Notes: generated from the sequence alone by a model not told the origin. 64,000 bases of DNA from JBBRHQ01 sp963815645 (GCA_963815645.1 CAWFHL010000002.1:1-64000), one strand, 5' to 3'. Counted from the stretch's first letter, positions 37,327 through 45,159 are shown. Translations and numbers: made by a program.

Positions 37327-37728
37327 ATGTCGGGGGAGAACGTCGAGGCCGTTAAGGCATTCTTCGCGGCGTTCGCGGAGAGAGACTTCGAGGCGGGAGC
37401 CAGGCTTCTTGATCCCGGCCTGAAGGTTCGTCCGGCGATCGTCGGTGGACCCGAAGGCACCGTCTATCACGGCCCGGCGGGGATGAAGCAGTTCTGGGCA
37501 GACGTTGACTCGGCCTGGTCTGAGTTTCGCATCGCGCCTGAAGAGTTCAGGGATCTAGGCGCGACAGTCCTCGTACTCGGCCGTGCCCACGCCCGCGGCC
37601 GCGACAGCGGCATTGTCCTCGATACTCCCGCGGCGTGGATCGTTGGTGTGCGCGAGGGCAGAATCGTGGCCTTTCAGAGTTTCAGCCGACAACATGATGC
37701 CCTCGAAGCCGCCGGACTCGAGGAGTAG
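37327..37728 (+). CDS. SnoaL/NTF2-like array protein 8
   Basis: These 133 residues start MSGENVEAVKAFFAAFAERD and end HDALEAAGLEE. Gly replaces Gln at position 3. YHGPAGMKQFWADV, FRDLGATVLVLGRAHARG and VREGRIVAFQ follow the family order. Its upstream region (repeat copy C plus GATACT) is homologous to that of gene 27 at 56821, although the proteins differ. Confidence 0.84.
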   Translation: MSGENVEAVKAFFAAFAERDFEAGARLLDPGLKVRPAIVGGPEGTVYHGPAGMKQFWADVDSAWSEFRIAPEEFRDLGATVLVLGRAHARGRDSGIVLDTPAAWIVGVREGRIVAFQSFSRQHDALEAAGLEE

Positions 37729-37731
37729 GCG

Positions 37732-38149
37732 ATGTCGCAGGAGAACGTGGAGATCGTGCGGCGGGTGATGGCGGCGACCGAGACGGCGATGGAGCGTGGC
37801 GATCCCGCCGCTGCGTTCCCCGCAGGTGTCTTCGCCGTCGATTTTGAGTGGGTCCTGCCGTTTGCGTTCGAGGGGAAGACCGTATGGACGGGGGTCGAGG
37901 AGTGCGTCGAGTTCCGGCATCTGGACCGAGTTTTTCGACCACTTCTCGTTCCAGACCCCGCGCTTTATCGACGCAAGCGATGATCGAGTCGTGGTTTTGA
38001 TGCACCAAACGGCGATCGGAAAGGAAAGCGGGGTCCGGGTCGATCAGAAGAACGGAGTGGTCTACGAGCTCAGCGAGGGACGCATAGTTCGGGCGAGCAA
38101 CTACCTCGCGCACGCCGAGGCCCTCGAAGCCGCCGGGCTGTCGGAGTAG
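37732..38149 (+). pseudogene. SnoaL-like array gene 9, frameshifted
   Basis: The start MSQENVEIVRRVMAATETAM and a body to VEECVEF are in one frame; near 37915 the frame shifts to GIWTEFFDHFSFQTPRFIDA and RIVRASNYLAHAEALEAAGL, ending at 38149. The following spacer is cut by the IS110 element. Confidence 0.82.
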
Positions 38150-38228
38150 GCGGGCCACGCCTTCTGCCCTTGATGTAACACCTCCTCAGCTGATATGGCC
38201 GTCCTTTTGTCAAGTCCCCAGCACCGAG

Positions 38229-38246
38229 GGCCCGCAATTGCGGGCC
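38229..38246. terminator. Perfect palindrome, terminator-like
   Basis: GGCCCGCAATTGCGGGCC followed by TTCTTCTT. It could end the array run, lie at the IS end as part of its structured non-coding region, or both. Confidence 0.5.
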
Positions 38247-38464
38247 TTCTTCTTGGCCCAGAAGGCGACGGTCCGATCTGGTGCGCGACGCGCGGTCAGG
38301 CTGATATGCGCGGGTTGGCTACCGCAGGACCGGGTTTCGTCTCAGCGCCCGCGCTCTAGGATCGAGCGTCGTCGCCGCAGCGGCTGCTCATAGCTGAATC
38401 GCGGATGCGCTGGCGCGAAGGACCGGGGCCCGCCGCCTCCTGGGCCAAGCAGTGCTTGGTGGGA

Positions 38465-39562
38465 TCAGTCGACTACGGCCACCGCCCAGCAGAAGCCGCT
38501 CAACTCACGGGCAACGGCGACGGCGCAGACGGTGCGCCGCTTGCCGCGCTCTGAGTCGAGCCGGCGCCAGGTCCGGTGCAGTCGTTGCTGGGCGCGCCAG
38601 GAGATCGCGCAGACCGCCTGGGGCTGGCCCTGCTGGCGGCGGGTGAGCTCTCTGCCCTTGCGCGGCGCCCGGCGGTAGTGCCACGCCGCCTCGACCAGCA
38701 GGCGGCGTGCATGGCGCGAACCCGACTTGGTGATCGCGCCCTGGCGACGCTTCTCGCCGGTCGTGTTCTCGGAGGGCACGAGGCCGAGGTAGCTCATCAG
38801 CTGCGCCGGGCGCCCGAAGCGCTCAAAGTCGCCGACCTCGGCGCAGAGGCCGAGCGCCGAGAGGGTGTCGATGCCGCGCAGACAGCGCAGACGAGCGACG
38901 GCCCCCGCCCACGGGGAGCCCTCGACGAGCGACGCCATCTGGGCCTCGAGTGCCTCGCGGCGCACCAGCAAGGCGTCGATCGAGCCGATCCCGTCGAGCA
39001 GGACCGCCTGGGCCACTGGCTCTCCGAGCTCGACGGCGGCCAGCCAGTCGAGGTGGCGAGAGGTCCAGTTGTTGCCCTCGAAGCGCCGCTCGTGGCGCAG
39101 CAAGAGCTTGGCGACCCGGTGGCGAGCCCGCATCAGATCACCGCGAATGTCCTCGCGGGCCCTAACCAGGTCGCGCATCGCCTCCTCGGCCGGGGCCGGG
39201 ACCCGGACCGGGTGCAGGGCGCCGATCATCAGCAAGCGGACCAGTCGCTCGGCATCGCGGCGGTCCGTCTTTACCCGGTCTTGCGCAGGGCGTTCGATCT
39301 TGCCTGGCGCGGCGATCACGCATCCGATCCCCTTCGCCGTCAGTGCTCGAGCCAGCGCGAATCCGGTCGGGCCCGCCTCATAGGCGACCTTGACCGGCGC
39401 CGGCAGCTCCTCGCAGAGCGCCACCACCTGGCGTGTCTGACCTCCGAGGCGCTGGATTCGCAGCTCGCCCGACTCGGCGTCGGCGATCGCCGCCACGACC
39501 TTTGCTGCGTGAACATCGAGACCCACCCACGTCTTAACCTGGCCCACGGTCGGCACCCCCAT
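38465..39562 (-). CDS. IS110-family transposase (DEDD recombinase)
   Basis: This 365-residue protein has the N-terminal RuvC-like domain VGLDVHAAKVVAAIADAESG with acidic residues and VKTDRRDAERLVRLL, and the C-terminal Tnp domain LMSYLGLVPSENTTGEKRRQ followed by GAITKSGSRHARRLL, which holds the conserved Ser. Family members use a structured non-coding 'bridge' RNA from the element to choose target and donor. The frame is intact, so the element may be active. It starts at 39562 with an ATG. Confidence 0.93.
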   Translation of the reverse strand: MGVPTVGQVKTWVGLDVHAAKVVAAIADAESGELRIQRLGGQTRQVVALCEELPAPVKVAYEAGPTGFALARALTAKGIGCVIAAPGKIERPAQDRVKTDRRDAERLVRLLMIGALHPVRVPAPAEEAMRDLVRAREDIRGDLMRARHRVAKLLLRHERRFEGNNWTSRHLDWLAAVELGEPVAQAVLLDGIGSIDALLVRREALEAQMASLVEGSPWAGAVARLRCLRGIDTLSALGLCAEVGDFERFGRPAQLMSYLGLVPSENTTGEKRRQGAITKSGSRHARRLLVEAAWHYRRAPRKGRELTRRQQGQPQAVCAISWRAQQRLHRTWRRLDSERGKRRTVCAVAVARELSGFCWAVAVVD

Positions 39563-39665
39563 AATTGCGGCGGCCGAAGCCCAATACTTCGGCCTGACCC
39601 GCGGAACTTATGAGCGGGTGCCGACCGAACCACTGCGCAGGGCCGCCTGAGTTGGCGGCCATAGG
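39563..39665 (-). ncRNA. Candidate non-coding RNA region of the IS110 element
   Basis: Upstream of the transposase the sequence contains the hairpins GCCGAAG-CCCAATA-CTTCGGC and GCCGCC-TGAGTT-GGCGGC. IS110 elements encode a bridge RNA in a non-coding flank. This flank is short; the longer 3' flank (38200-38464) is an equally good candidate. No RNA is proven. Confidence 0.3.
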
Positions 39666-39687
39666 GTCTAGGCCACCGCCAGAGCGC

Positions 39688-39693
39688 GATACT
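39688..39693 (+). promoter_or_regulatory. GATACT box
   Basis: Nine bases before the ATG of array gene 10 and 22 bases after the IS boundary, so the box itself survived the insertion. Confidence 0.5.
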
Positions 39694-39702
39694 GCGCAGG
39701 CG

Positions 39703-40092
39703 ATGTCGCAGGAGAACGTGGAGATCGTGCGGCGTGCCATCAGCCACCTCAACGAGCGCGGAGAGCCGGATTGGGACCTCTACGACCCTGACCTGATCTG
39801 GACAACGCGGGGCGATGTTGGTCACAACACCTACCGGGGCATCGAAGGGCTGCGGCGGGGAACCGCCTCGCTCCGCGAGGTCTGGGCCGACTTCGACGCC
39901 GAGATTCTGGAGGTCATCGATACCGAGAACGCCGTCGTCTCCGTCCTTCAATGGAGCCTCAGGGCGCATAGCGGGGTCGAGCTTGAAGTTGTGGAAGGTT
40001 GGTCGACTTGGGTTCGCGGCGGCAAGATCACGCGCATCGAGCAGCACGGGAGCAAAGCCGAAGCCCTCGAAGCCGCCGGGCTGTCGGAGTAA
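39703..40092 (+). CDS. SnoaL/NTF2-like array protein 10
   Basis: These 129 residues start MSQENVEIVRRAISHLNERG and end AEALEAAGLSE. YRGIEGLRRGTASLRE, the strand VVSVLQWSLRAHSGVELEVV and VRGGKITRIEQ are visible. It follows the IS110 element and is not coupled to a neighbour (the next gene has its own box). Confidence 0.85.
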   Translation: MSQENVEIVRRAISHLNERGEPDWDLYDPDLIWTTRGDVGHNTYRGIEGLRRGTASLREVWADFDAEILEVIDTENAVVSVLQWSLRAHSGVELEVVEGWSTWVRGGKITRIEQHGSKAEALEAAGLSE

Positions 40093-40145
40093 CTCAGCCT
40101 TCTGTCCCTGAGACACCTACTCCTTCAGACCGGGGGGCAAAACGC

Positions 40146-40151
40146 GATACT
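40146..40151 (+). promoter_or_regulatory. GATACT box
   Basis: Nine bases before the ATG of gene 11; spacer changed to GAGCGGGCG. Confidence 0.45.
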
Positions 40152-40160
40152 GAGCGGGCG

Positions 40161-40574
40161 ATGGACCCCGAAGAAAGACTGACGCTCATTCGCGAGTCAT
40201 ACGAGGCGTTCAGTCGCGGAGACCTTGAAGCGCTCATCCAGCTCTACGCCGCTGATTGCGAGTGGCGCATGTCGAACTACGCAGGCTGGCCCGAGAAGCA
40301 TCTCTACGCAGGCCGACAGGGGCTGGCCGAGCTCTTCAACACCTTTGTTGAGCCTTGGGAGGACTTCCACGTGGAGATCGGGGAAACGGTCGATCTGCCG
40401 GGTGATCGCAGCTTTGTAGTCGGCCATGCCCGTGGGCGCGGCCGACTCAGCGGCGCTGAGGTTGATTTGCCGCCCCTCGCCCAGATAATCGACTTCCGTG
40501 ATGGACAACTTCTGCGCGTCGACAACTATTCGGATGTCGAAGCGGGCCGGAGGGCGGCCGGCCTGTCGGAATAG
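40161..40574 (+). CDS. SnoaL/NTF2-like array protein 11
   Basis: These 137 residues start MDPEERLTLIRESYEAFSRG, a diverged N-terminus that has lost the MSQENVE block, yet end GRRAAGLSE and keep the promoter box. Family motifs YAGRQGLAELFNTF, RGRGRLSGAEVDL and FRDGQLLRVD are clear. It resembles the core-genome relative at 5733 in its start (DPE/DPH) and may link the two groups. Confidence 0.84.
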   Translation: MDPEERLTLIRESYEAFSRGDLEALIQLYAADCEWRMSNYAGWPEKHLYAGRQGLAELFNTFVEPWEDFHVEIGETVDLPGDRSFVVGHARGRGRLSGAEVDLPPLAQIIDFRDGQLLRVDNYSDVEAGRRAAGLSE

Positions 40575-40628
40575 GGCTCGTTCTGGTCTTTCCGTAGTTC
40601 CTACTCAGCTAGGCCAGGGCCGGAGCGA

Positions 40629-40634
40629 GATACT
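40629..40634 (+). promoter_or_regulatory. GATACT box
   Basis: Nine bases before the ATG of gene 12; upstream spacer has CTACTCAGCTAGGCCAGGGC. Confidence 0.5.
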
Positions 40635-40643
40635 GCGCGGGCG

Positions 40644-41036
40644 ATGTCGCAGGAGAACATTGACTGGCTTCGTCCTCTGTTTGAGCAATTCGCCAACGGT
40701 GACTTCAGTGCGTACTCGGAGTTGCCCGATGACTTCGAGCTTGTGCTCGCCCGTGAGATGCCCGATGCGGGTAGCTATCGCGGTCAGGCTGCCAGGCGCT
40801 GGATGAGGTCTTGGGTGGAGTCTTTTCATCGGCTAACGATTGAGGCCATCGAGTTCGTCGACGCTGGTGACCAGGTGGTGATCGAGATGCTTCAGAGAGG
40901 CTTGCTTGCGGGGAGCGATGAAGTTGTCGAGACGCGTACCTGGGCCGTGGATACCTTCAGAGAGGGTGACCTTGTGCGAATCGAGCTGTTTCAAGCCCGT
41001 GCGGAAGCCCTCGACGCCGCCGGCCTGTCGGAGTAG
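40644..41036 (+). CDS. SnoaL/NTF2-like array protein 12
   Basis: These 130 residues start MSQENIDWLRPLFEQFANGD and end AEALDAAGLSE. The N-terminal half matches pseudogene 2 (shared LRP and ANG), while the rest differs. YRGQAARRWMRSW and EFVDAGDQVVIEMLQRG are visible. Its stop is followed by GCG and a further array start that leads nowhere (41040). Confidence 0.84.
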   Translation: MSQENIDWLRPLFEQFANGDFSAYSELPDDFELVLAREMPDAGSYRGQAARRWMRSWVESFHRLTIEAIEFVDAGDQVVIEMLQRGLLAGSDEVVETRTWAVDTFREGDLVRIELFQARAEALDAAGLSE

Positions 41037-41039
41037 GCG

Positions 41040-41063
41040 ATGTCGGAGGAGAACGTGGAGATC
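41040..41063 (+). pseudogene. Array gene start stub
   Basis: ATG then Ser-Glu-Glu-Asn-Val-Glu-Ile, after which family similarity ends and the 3' end of a minus-strand VOC gene begins 20 bp later. It is the left side of a junction whose body was replaced. Confidence 0.7.
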
Positions 41064-41083
41064 GGGCGGTTCAGTCTGGCCGT

Positions 41084-41548
41084 TCAGCCGGACGCGCCGT
41101 CGAGCCGCTCGGCGAGTTCGACGATCAGGCCTTCGGGTCCGCGGACGTAGCAGAGGAGGAAGGTGTTCTCGTAGTCGACGATGTCCCCGACCGTTTCCCA
41201 GCCGGCCTCTCGGACGCGGTCGACGACGCCACGCACGTCGTCGACATTGAAGGCAACGTGCCGGAGCCCAGGACGGTTCGCGGCCGGCGCCAGCTCTTGA
41301 GCGCCGGCGGAAGGCGAGTGGAAGCGCACCACCTCAAACATGTCGCTGCCGTCGGGGGCTCGAGCCATCACGAGCTCGACCGTCACGTTCTCGAGACCAA
41401 TGATCTGATCGATCCACTCGCCGCTGAACACCCCGGGCTCGCCGCAGTCGAAGCCGAGCAGCGCAAGAAACCGGACTGTCTCGTCGAGGTCCTCGACGAC
41501 AAGACCGACGTGGACGAAGTTGGTGACGCCGGGGCGATGGCTGTCCAT
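41084..41548 (-). CDS. VOC-fold (glyoxalase/bleomycin-resistance-like) protein
   Basis: These 154 residues start MDSHRPGVTNFVHVGLVVED. Two beta-alpha-beta-beta-beta modules are visible: HVGLVVEDLDETVRFLALLG and HVAFNVDDVRGVVDRVREAG. Metal-ligand candidates are His (FVHVG), Glu (VTVELVMA), His (LRHVAF) and Glu (GLIVELAER). Enzyme class is open. It is inserted in the array on the opposite strand, with an array stub at its 3' end and an array promoter box 85 bp beyond its start. A different VOC gene lies at 58647. Confidence 0.88.
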   Translation of the reverse strand: MDSHRPGVTNFVHVGLVVEDLDETVRFLALLGFDCGEPGVFSGEWIDQIIGLENVTVELVMARAPDGSDMFEVVRFHSPSAGAQELAPAANRPGLRHVAFNVDDVRGVVDRVREAGWETVGDIVDYENTFLLCYVRGPEGLIVELAERLDGASG

Positions 41549-41632
41549 TAGGTCAAGCGACTCCTTAGATCGCCGGGCTGCCGGGGTCGCGAGAATATCG
41601 GCCGCGGGCCGATCCCGATGCGGCCAGAGCGG

Positions 41633-41638
41633 GATACT
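41633..41638 (+). promoter_or_regulatory. GATACT box
   Basis: Nine bases before the ATG of gene 14, with the flanks CCAGAGCGG and GCGCAGGCG. Confidence 0.5.
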
Positions 41639-41647
41639 GCGCAGGCG

Positions 41648-42052
41648 ATGTCGCAGGAGAACGTGGAGATCGTGCGGCGCGGCTACGAACGGTTGGCGGA
41701 ACTCGGAAGCCCGGACCTCGCGTTCCTCGATTCGGAGGTGGAGTGGTACGGCCCCCGCGAGTTCCCTGATCTCGCCGAACCCCATTACGGCCACGATGGG
41801 GTGCGGCGCTATATCGAGAAGGTGAACGAAGTGTTCGACGACTACCGGATGGTCCCGGAGGAGTTCATCGACGCGGGCGGCGATCAGGTGCTGGTCTTCT
41901 CGCGGGAAGGAGGGCGAGGCAGGGGTAGCGGGGCAGAGGTCCAGACCAATCCCACTGCCCACCTCTGGACGCTCCGTGACGGCAAGGCGATCCGCATGCA
42001 GAGCTACTGGGATCGCGCCAAGGCCCTCCAAGCCGCCGGGCTTCAGGAGTAG
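41648..42052 (+). CDS. SnoaL/NTF2-like array protein 14
   Basis: These 134 residues start MSQENVEIVRRGYERLAELG and end AKALQAAGLQE. YGHDGVRRYIEKV, EFIDAGGDQVLVFSREGGRG and LRDGKAIRMQSYW follow the family order. It opens a coupled run with gene 15 and the truncated gene 16. Confidence 0.86.
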   Translation: MSQENVEIVRRGYERLAELGSPDLAFLDSEVEWYGPREFPDLAEPHYGHDGVRRYIEKVNEVFDDYRMVPEEFIDAGGDQVLVFSREGGRGRGSGAEVQTNPTAHLWTLRDGKAIRMQSYWDRAKALQAAGLQE

Positions 42053-42055
42053 GCG

Positions 42056-42469
42056 ATGTCTCAGGAGAACGTGGAGATAGTGCGGAGGGCCTACCGGGTG
42101 TTCGCCAAGGGAGTCGATGAACGGGCGGTTACCAGCCTGGTCGAGTCTGGTCTCGCCGATCCTGACGGGGAGATCGATTTCCGGACGGCGTATCCGGACG
42201 GCCAGGTGCTTCGCCTCGCTGGGATGACGGAGTTCTTCGATACTCAGCCGTGGGGTCGCTCGTTGCGCTTCGAAGCAGAGTCCATCAACGCCGCCGGGAC
42301 CGACCGAGTGCTGGTATTCGTGAGAGTTCGCGGGGTCGGCAGTGGTAGTGGGGTCGAGATCGAGGGCCGACTCGCACACCTCATAACAATCCGCGAGAAC
42401 CGGCTCGCGCGAACCGAGGTCTATACCGACCGCGACAAGGCCCTCAAAGCCGCCGGGCTTGGGGAGTAG
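42056..42469 (+). CDS. SnoaL/NTF2-like array protein 15
   Basis: These 137 residues start MSQENVEIVRRAYRVFAKGV and end DKALKAAGLGE. It belongs to a subgroup with gene 22 (45636) and the decayed gene at 57225: shared PDG before the third strand, PWGRSL and RVLVFVRVRG. The usual acidic DPEVEW is DPDGEIDF. Two bases separate its stop from the GTG of gene 16. Confidence 0.86.
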   Translation: MSQENVEIVRRAYRVFAKGVDERAVTSLVESGLADPDGEIDFRTAYPDGQVLRLAGMTEFFDTQPWGRSLRFEAESINAAGTDRVLVFVRVRGVGSGSGVEIEGRLAHLITIRENRLARTEVYTDRDKALKAAGLGE

Positions 42470-42471
42470 CG

Positions 42472-42603
42472 GTGGCACCGAAGAACGTAGAGCTGGTCTA
42501 TTCAGGACTCGACGCGCTGAATCGAGGGGGCGTCGACGACGTGCTTCACATGTGTGATCCGGAGATCGAGTGGATAGCCGCCCCGGGATTCTTGCCTGAC
42601 TAT
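42472..42603 (+). pseudogene. SnoaL-like array gene 16, 3'-truncated
   Basis: A GTG start gives MAPKNVELVYSGLDALNRGG and DPEIEWIAAPGFLPD, the first ~43 residues of a member. It then runs into a perfect inverted repeat (42604) and loses similarity; no array tail follows. Confidence 0.75.
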
Positions 42604-42633
42604 CTGGACCGCGCAGGAGGTTGCGCGGTCCAG
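42604..42633. repeat. Perfect 12-bp inverted repeat
   Basis: CTGGACCGCGCA, six bases (GGAGGT), then TGCGCGGTCCAG. It marks the exact point where array gene 16 is broken. The right arm runs into CAGGAGAACCG, which resembles the family start CAGGAGAACGTGG. Confidence 0.65.
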
Positions 42634-42761
42634 GAGAACCGACTCCCGGCGTCCGCTAATTGCAATCCTTCCTACCGAGTGGACCGGAGCCCGGTTTCAG
42701 AGGGCGCCGCCGGCTCACCGCGCCACTGCGCCCGCCAAGAACGCCGTGCTCCCGCAAGCGC

Positions 42762-42767
42762 GATACT
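42762..42767 (+). promoter_or_regulatory. GATACT box
   Basis: Nine bases before the ATG of gene 17. Confidence 0.5.
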
Positions 42768-42776
42768 GCGCAGGCG

Positions 42777-43184
42777 ATGTCGCAGGAGAACGTGGAGGCT
42801 TTTAAGCGCGGGATTGAGGCGTATAACCAGCGGGACGTCGACGCGCTGTTGAAGGAACTCGACCCCGAGGTCGAGTGGCATTCGGCGCTTCTGATTCCAT
42901 TCGGGGGCGAGGCGACTGTAGGTCGGGGACACGATGGCGTCCGTGAGGTGCTGGGTGAATTGTACGAGGCTCTCGCCGAGGTCCACCTTGACTACTCGGA
43001 GATGCGGGACCTGGGTGATCGAATCGTCGGGATCGGCCGCATCCGCACACGGGGCGAGCAGAGCGGGGTGGTGACCGAAATGGCCTTCGGCACCGTCACC
43101 GAAATGAATTACGGCAAGGCGATTCGGGTCCACACCTACCTCGATCCCCATGAAGCCCTCGAAGCCGCGGGGCTGTCGGAGTAG
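42777..43184 (+). CDS. SnoaL/NTF2-like array protein 17
   Basis: These 135 residues start MSQENVEAFKRGIEAYNQRD and end HEALEAAGLSE. GRGHDGVREVLGELYEAL, MRDLGDRIVGIGRIRTRG and the variant MNYGKAIRVHTY (usually RDGK) are visible. It stands alone, followed by spacer and an SRPBCC gene. Confidence 0.86.
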   Translation: MSQENVEAFKRGIEAYNQRDVDALLKELDPEVEWHSALLIPFGGEATVGRGHDGVREVLGELYEALAEVHLDYSEMRDLGDRIVGIGRIRTRGEQSGVVTEMAFGTVTEMNYGKAIRVHTYLDPHEALEAAGLSE

Positions 43185-43330
43185 GCCCAGCGACGCGTTC
43201 TGCCCTTGACGTAACGCCTCTTTAGTTGCTGCAAGGCCAGAAGTGCCGCTTTGCATGGGAAGCGCAACAGACAGGGCCTCCCTCGAAGTTCAACGCAAAG
43301 GGCCGTGTCGGACGCGAATAGACTCGCCCC

Positions 43331-43768
43331 GTGGCCGTCTATCGAACGACCTTCGCGGTGAACGCACCCGCCGAGAGGGTGTGGGAGGTCCTTACCGACT
43401 TCGATCGCTGGGCGGAATGGAATCCGTCGATACCGTCGATCGAGGGCGAGCCTCGGGTGGGCAGCACGGTGGCCTTGACGCTGGTCATGCCCGGGAGGCC
43501 CTCGGCGAAGGTAAAGGCGAGGCTCACGGAAGTGGTGCCGGGACGGCGCTTGGTCTGGGACGGCAACATCGGCGCAGACCGGCTCTTTGCTGGCCACCGC
43601 GAGTTCCTGATCGAGCCGCAGGCTGACGGGACTGTCCTCTTCACCCATGTCGAAGATGTCAGCGGCCTACTTTTCCCAGTGTTTCGTGCGTTCATGGGAG
43701 GCGCGATCCAGGGCCACCACGAGAGTTTGAACGACGCCGTGAAGGAGCGGGCCGAAGGACGCCGCTAG
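43331..43768 (+). CDS. SRPBCC family protein (polyketide-cyclase-like)
   Basis: This 145-residue protein with a GTG start opens YRTTFAVNAPAERVWEVLTD, the START-like first strand and helix, then FDRWAEWNPSIPSIEGEPR. The C-terminal helix (FPVFRAFMGGAIQGHHESLN) closes the cavity. It lies inside the array on the same strand without array ends of its own. It is of a different subtype from the AHSA1-like protein at 29091. Ligand is unknown. Confidence 0.87.
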   Translation: MAVYRTTFAVNAPAERVWEVLTDFDRWAEWNPSIPSIEGEPRVGSTVALTLVMPGRPSAKVKARLTEVVPGRRLVWDGNIGADRLFAGHREFLIEPQADGTVLFTHVEDVSGLLFPVFRAFMGGAIQGHHESLNDAVKERAEGRR

Positions 43769-43850
43769 GTAGTTGCGCTTTGGACGAATACCGGTAGTCC
43801 CCGCTGATATGGGCTAGACGGCCTACCCAGCTAGGCCAAGGCCAGAGCGG

Positions 43851-43856
43851 GATACT
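43851..43856 (+). promoter_or_regulatory. GATACT box
   Basis: Nine bases before the ATG of gene 18; upstream CCCAGCTAGGCCAAGGCCAG is the best-preserved spacer. Confidence 0.5.
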
Positions 43857-43865
43857 GCGCAGGCG

Positions 43866-44264
43866 ATGTCGCAGGAGAACGTGGAGATCGTGCGGAGCTT
43901 CTATCTCGCTTGGGCTCGAGACGAGATCCCTGGACCGGTCGAGCTTATGGACCCAGAGATCGAGTACGTCAATCCGGCCGGTGCCGTGGAGCCCGGAACC
44001 CGACGCGGCCTTGCTGCATTCAGCAATGCGGTTGAGAAGGTCTCCGAGGGGTGGGAGAGCTGGCAGATGGAGCTGGAGAAGCTCACGGCTGAGGGAGATC
44101 AGGTGGCCGTGGTGGTGAGCTACCGGGCCCGCGGACGAGGGAGCGGCATCGAAGTGGAGGGCCGGGAGTCGGCGTTGTGGACTCTCCGCGACGGCAAGGT
44201 CTGGCGCTACGCCTGGTTTCATCGACCGGACGAAGCCCTCGAAGCCGCCGGGTTGTCGGAGTAG
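43866..44264 (+). CDS. SnoaL/NTF2-like array protein 18
   Basis: These 132 residues start MSQENVEIVRSFYLAWARDE and end DEALEAAGLSE. RRGLAAFSNAVEKV, VSYRARGRGSGIEVEGRE and LRDGKVWRYAWF are visible. Its stop is followed by the TTGACGTAACACC spacer and a new promoter box, so it is probably monocistronic. Confidence 0.86.
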   Translation: MSQENVEIVRSFYLAWARDEIPGPVELMDPEIEYVNPAGAVEPGTRRGLAAFSNAVEKVSEGWESWQMELEKLTAEGDQVAVVVSYRARGRGSGIEVEGRESALWTLRDGKVWRYAWFHRPDEALEAAGLSE

Positions 44265-44322
44265 GCACCCACAAGTTCTGCCCTTGACGTAACACCTCCT
44301 CAGCCGGTTCAGGCCAAAGCGG

Positions 44323-44328
44323 GATACT
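44323..44328 (+). promoter_or_regulatory. GATACT box
   Basis: Spacing to the ATG is 8 bases, one less than usual (spacer TGTAGGCG). Confidence 0.45.
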
Positions 44329-44336
44329 TGTAGGCG

Positions 44337-44753
44337 ATGTCGGAGGAGAACGTGGAGATTCTGCTCGCTGCCTCCAAAGCCGCTAGTGACGGGGGGACAG
44401 TTGAGGAACGCGAGTCCTTTCTCTCGATCCTCGATCCCGAGATTGAGTGGATTGCCCGAGCTGGGGGGCCGGGAGACCTTGCGGGAGAATTCCGCGGTAT
44501 CGACGAGGCCCGCGATTACTACGCACGTTGGGGGGCCGCTTGGGCTGAATGGAGGTGGGAAATAGAGGAGGTGCGTAGCGTCGAGGATTTCGTCGTCACG
44601 CGAACTTGGCTCACAGGTCGAGGGCGGGGCAGCGGCTTGACCCTTGACATGCAGATAGGGCAGATCTGGACGTTTCGCAACGCGAAAGTCGTTCGCTACG
44701 AGGCGCATCCGAGCTGGGAGGAGGCCCTCAAAGCCGCCGGAGTCACCGAGTAG
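44337..44753 (+). CDS. SnoaL/NTF2-like array protein 19
   Basis: These 138 residues start MSEENVEILLAASKAASDGG and end EEALKAAGVTE, with a changed tail (Val-Thr-Glu). An insertion lengthens the first loop (TVEERESFLSILDPEIEW). RGRGSGLTLDMQIG is conserved. Gene 20 follows after three bases. Confidence 0.85.
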   Translation: MSEENVEILLAASKAASDGGTVEERESFLSILDPEIEWIARAGGPGDLAGEFRGIDEARDYYARWGAAWAEWRWEIEEVRSVEDFVVTRTWLTGRGRGSGLTLDMQIGQIWTFRNAKVVRYEAHPSWEEALKAAGVTE

Positions 44754-44756
44754 GCG

Positions 44757-45159
44757 ATGTCGCAGGAGAACTTGGAGATCGTCAAACGGGTCGTCGCTGC
44801 CCGAACGAGCGGGACATCGACGCCTATCTCTCCTGCTGCACGGACGATGTCGAGCTCTCGACGCCCCTCGCTGCTATCGGTGGCGTGTACGACGGCCCGG
44901 AGGGCATTCGCGCCGTTTCTTCGCCGACCTGGCCGATACAAGCCCCGACTTCCGAGTCAGCATTGAGCGACTGGAGCCGGTGAGCGCGAAGCAGGTCCTG
45001 GCCTTCACAAATGTCACGGCTTCCGGGCGCTTGACCGAGCTTGACTTGGGAGCCCCGGGCGCGGTTATCTATGACTTCGCCGGCAACGGCAGCATCAAGC
45101 GCGTCCGAATCTTTCTGGACCGCGACCAAGCCCTCGAAGCCGCCAGGCTTTCGGAGTAG
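44757..45159 (+). pseudogene. SnoaL-like array gene 20, two frameshifts
   Basis: The start MSQENLEIVKRVVAA is in frame. The body continues in other frames: NERDIDAYLSCCTDDVELST and YDGPEGIRA after a break near 44800, then ADLADTSPDFRVSIERLEPV and DQALEAARLSE after a break near 44915. Corrected length would be about 134 residues. The tail has Arg for the usual Gly. Confidence 0.82.

Larger units (their letters stand above)
38200..39665 (-). mobile_element. IS110-family insertion sequence
   Basis: The array spacer sequence that normally reads CTCAGCTAGGCCAAGGCC stops at about 38199 and resumes at about 39666, so an insertion of about 1.47 kb splits it. The element carries one transposase gene on the minus strand, about 265 bp of non-coding DNA beyond its 3' end and about 100 bp before its start. 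No long terminal inverted repeats are visible, as expected for IS110. Ends are estimated from the interrupted flank and may be off by about 10 bp. Confidence 0.75.

Noticed and set aside
41084..42478. Long open frame on the minus strand through the VOC gene and array genes 14-15
   Set aside because: Only the 41084-41548 part has protein sense. The rest is the antisense of array genes; a recurring LHVLLRHRL there is just the reverse of the MSQENVE start.
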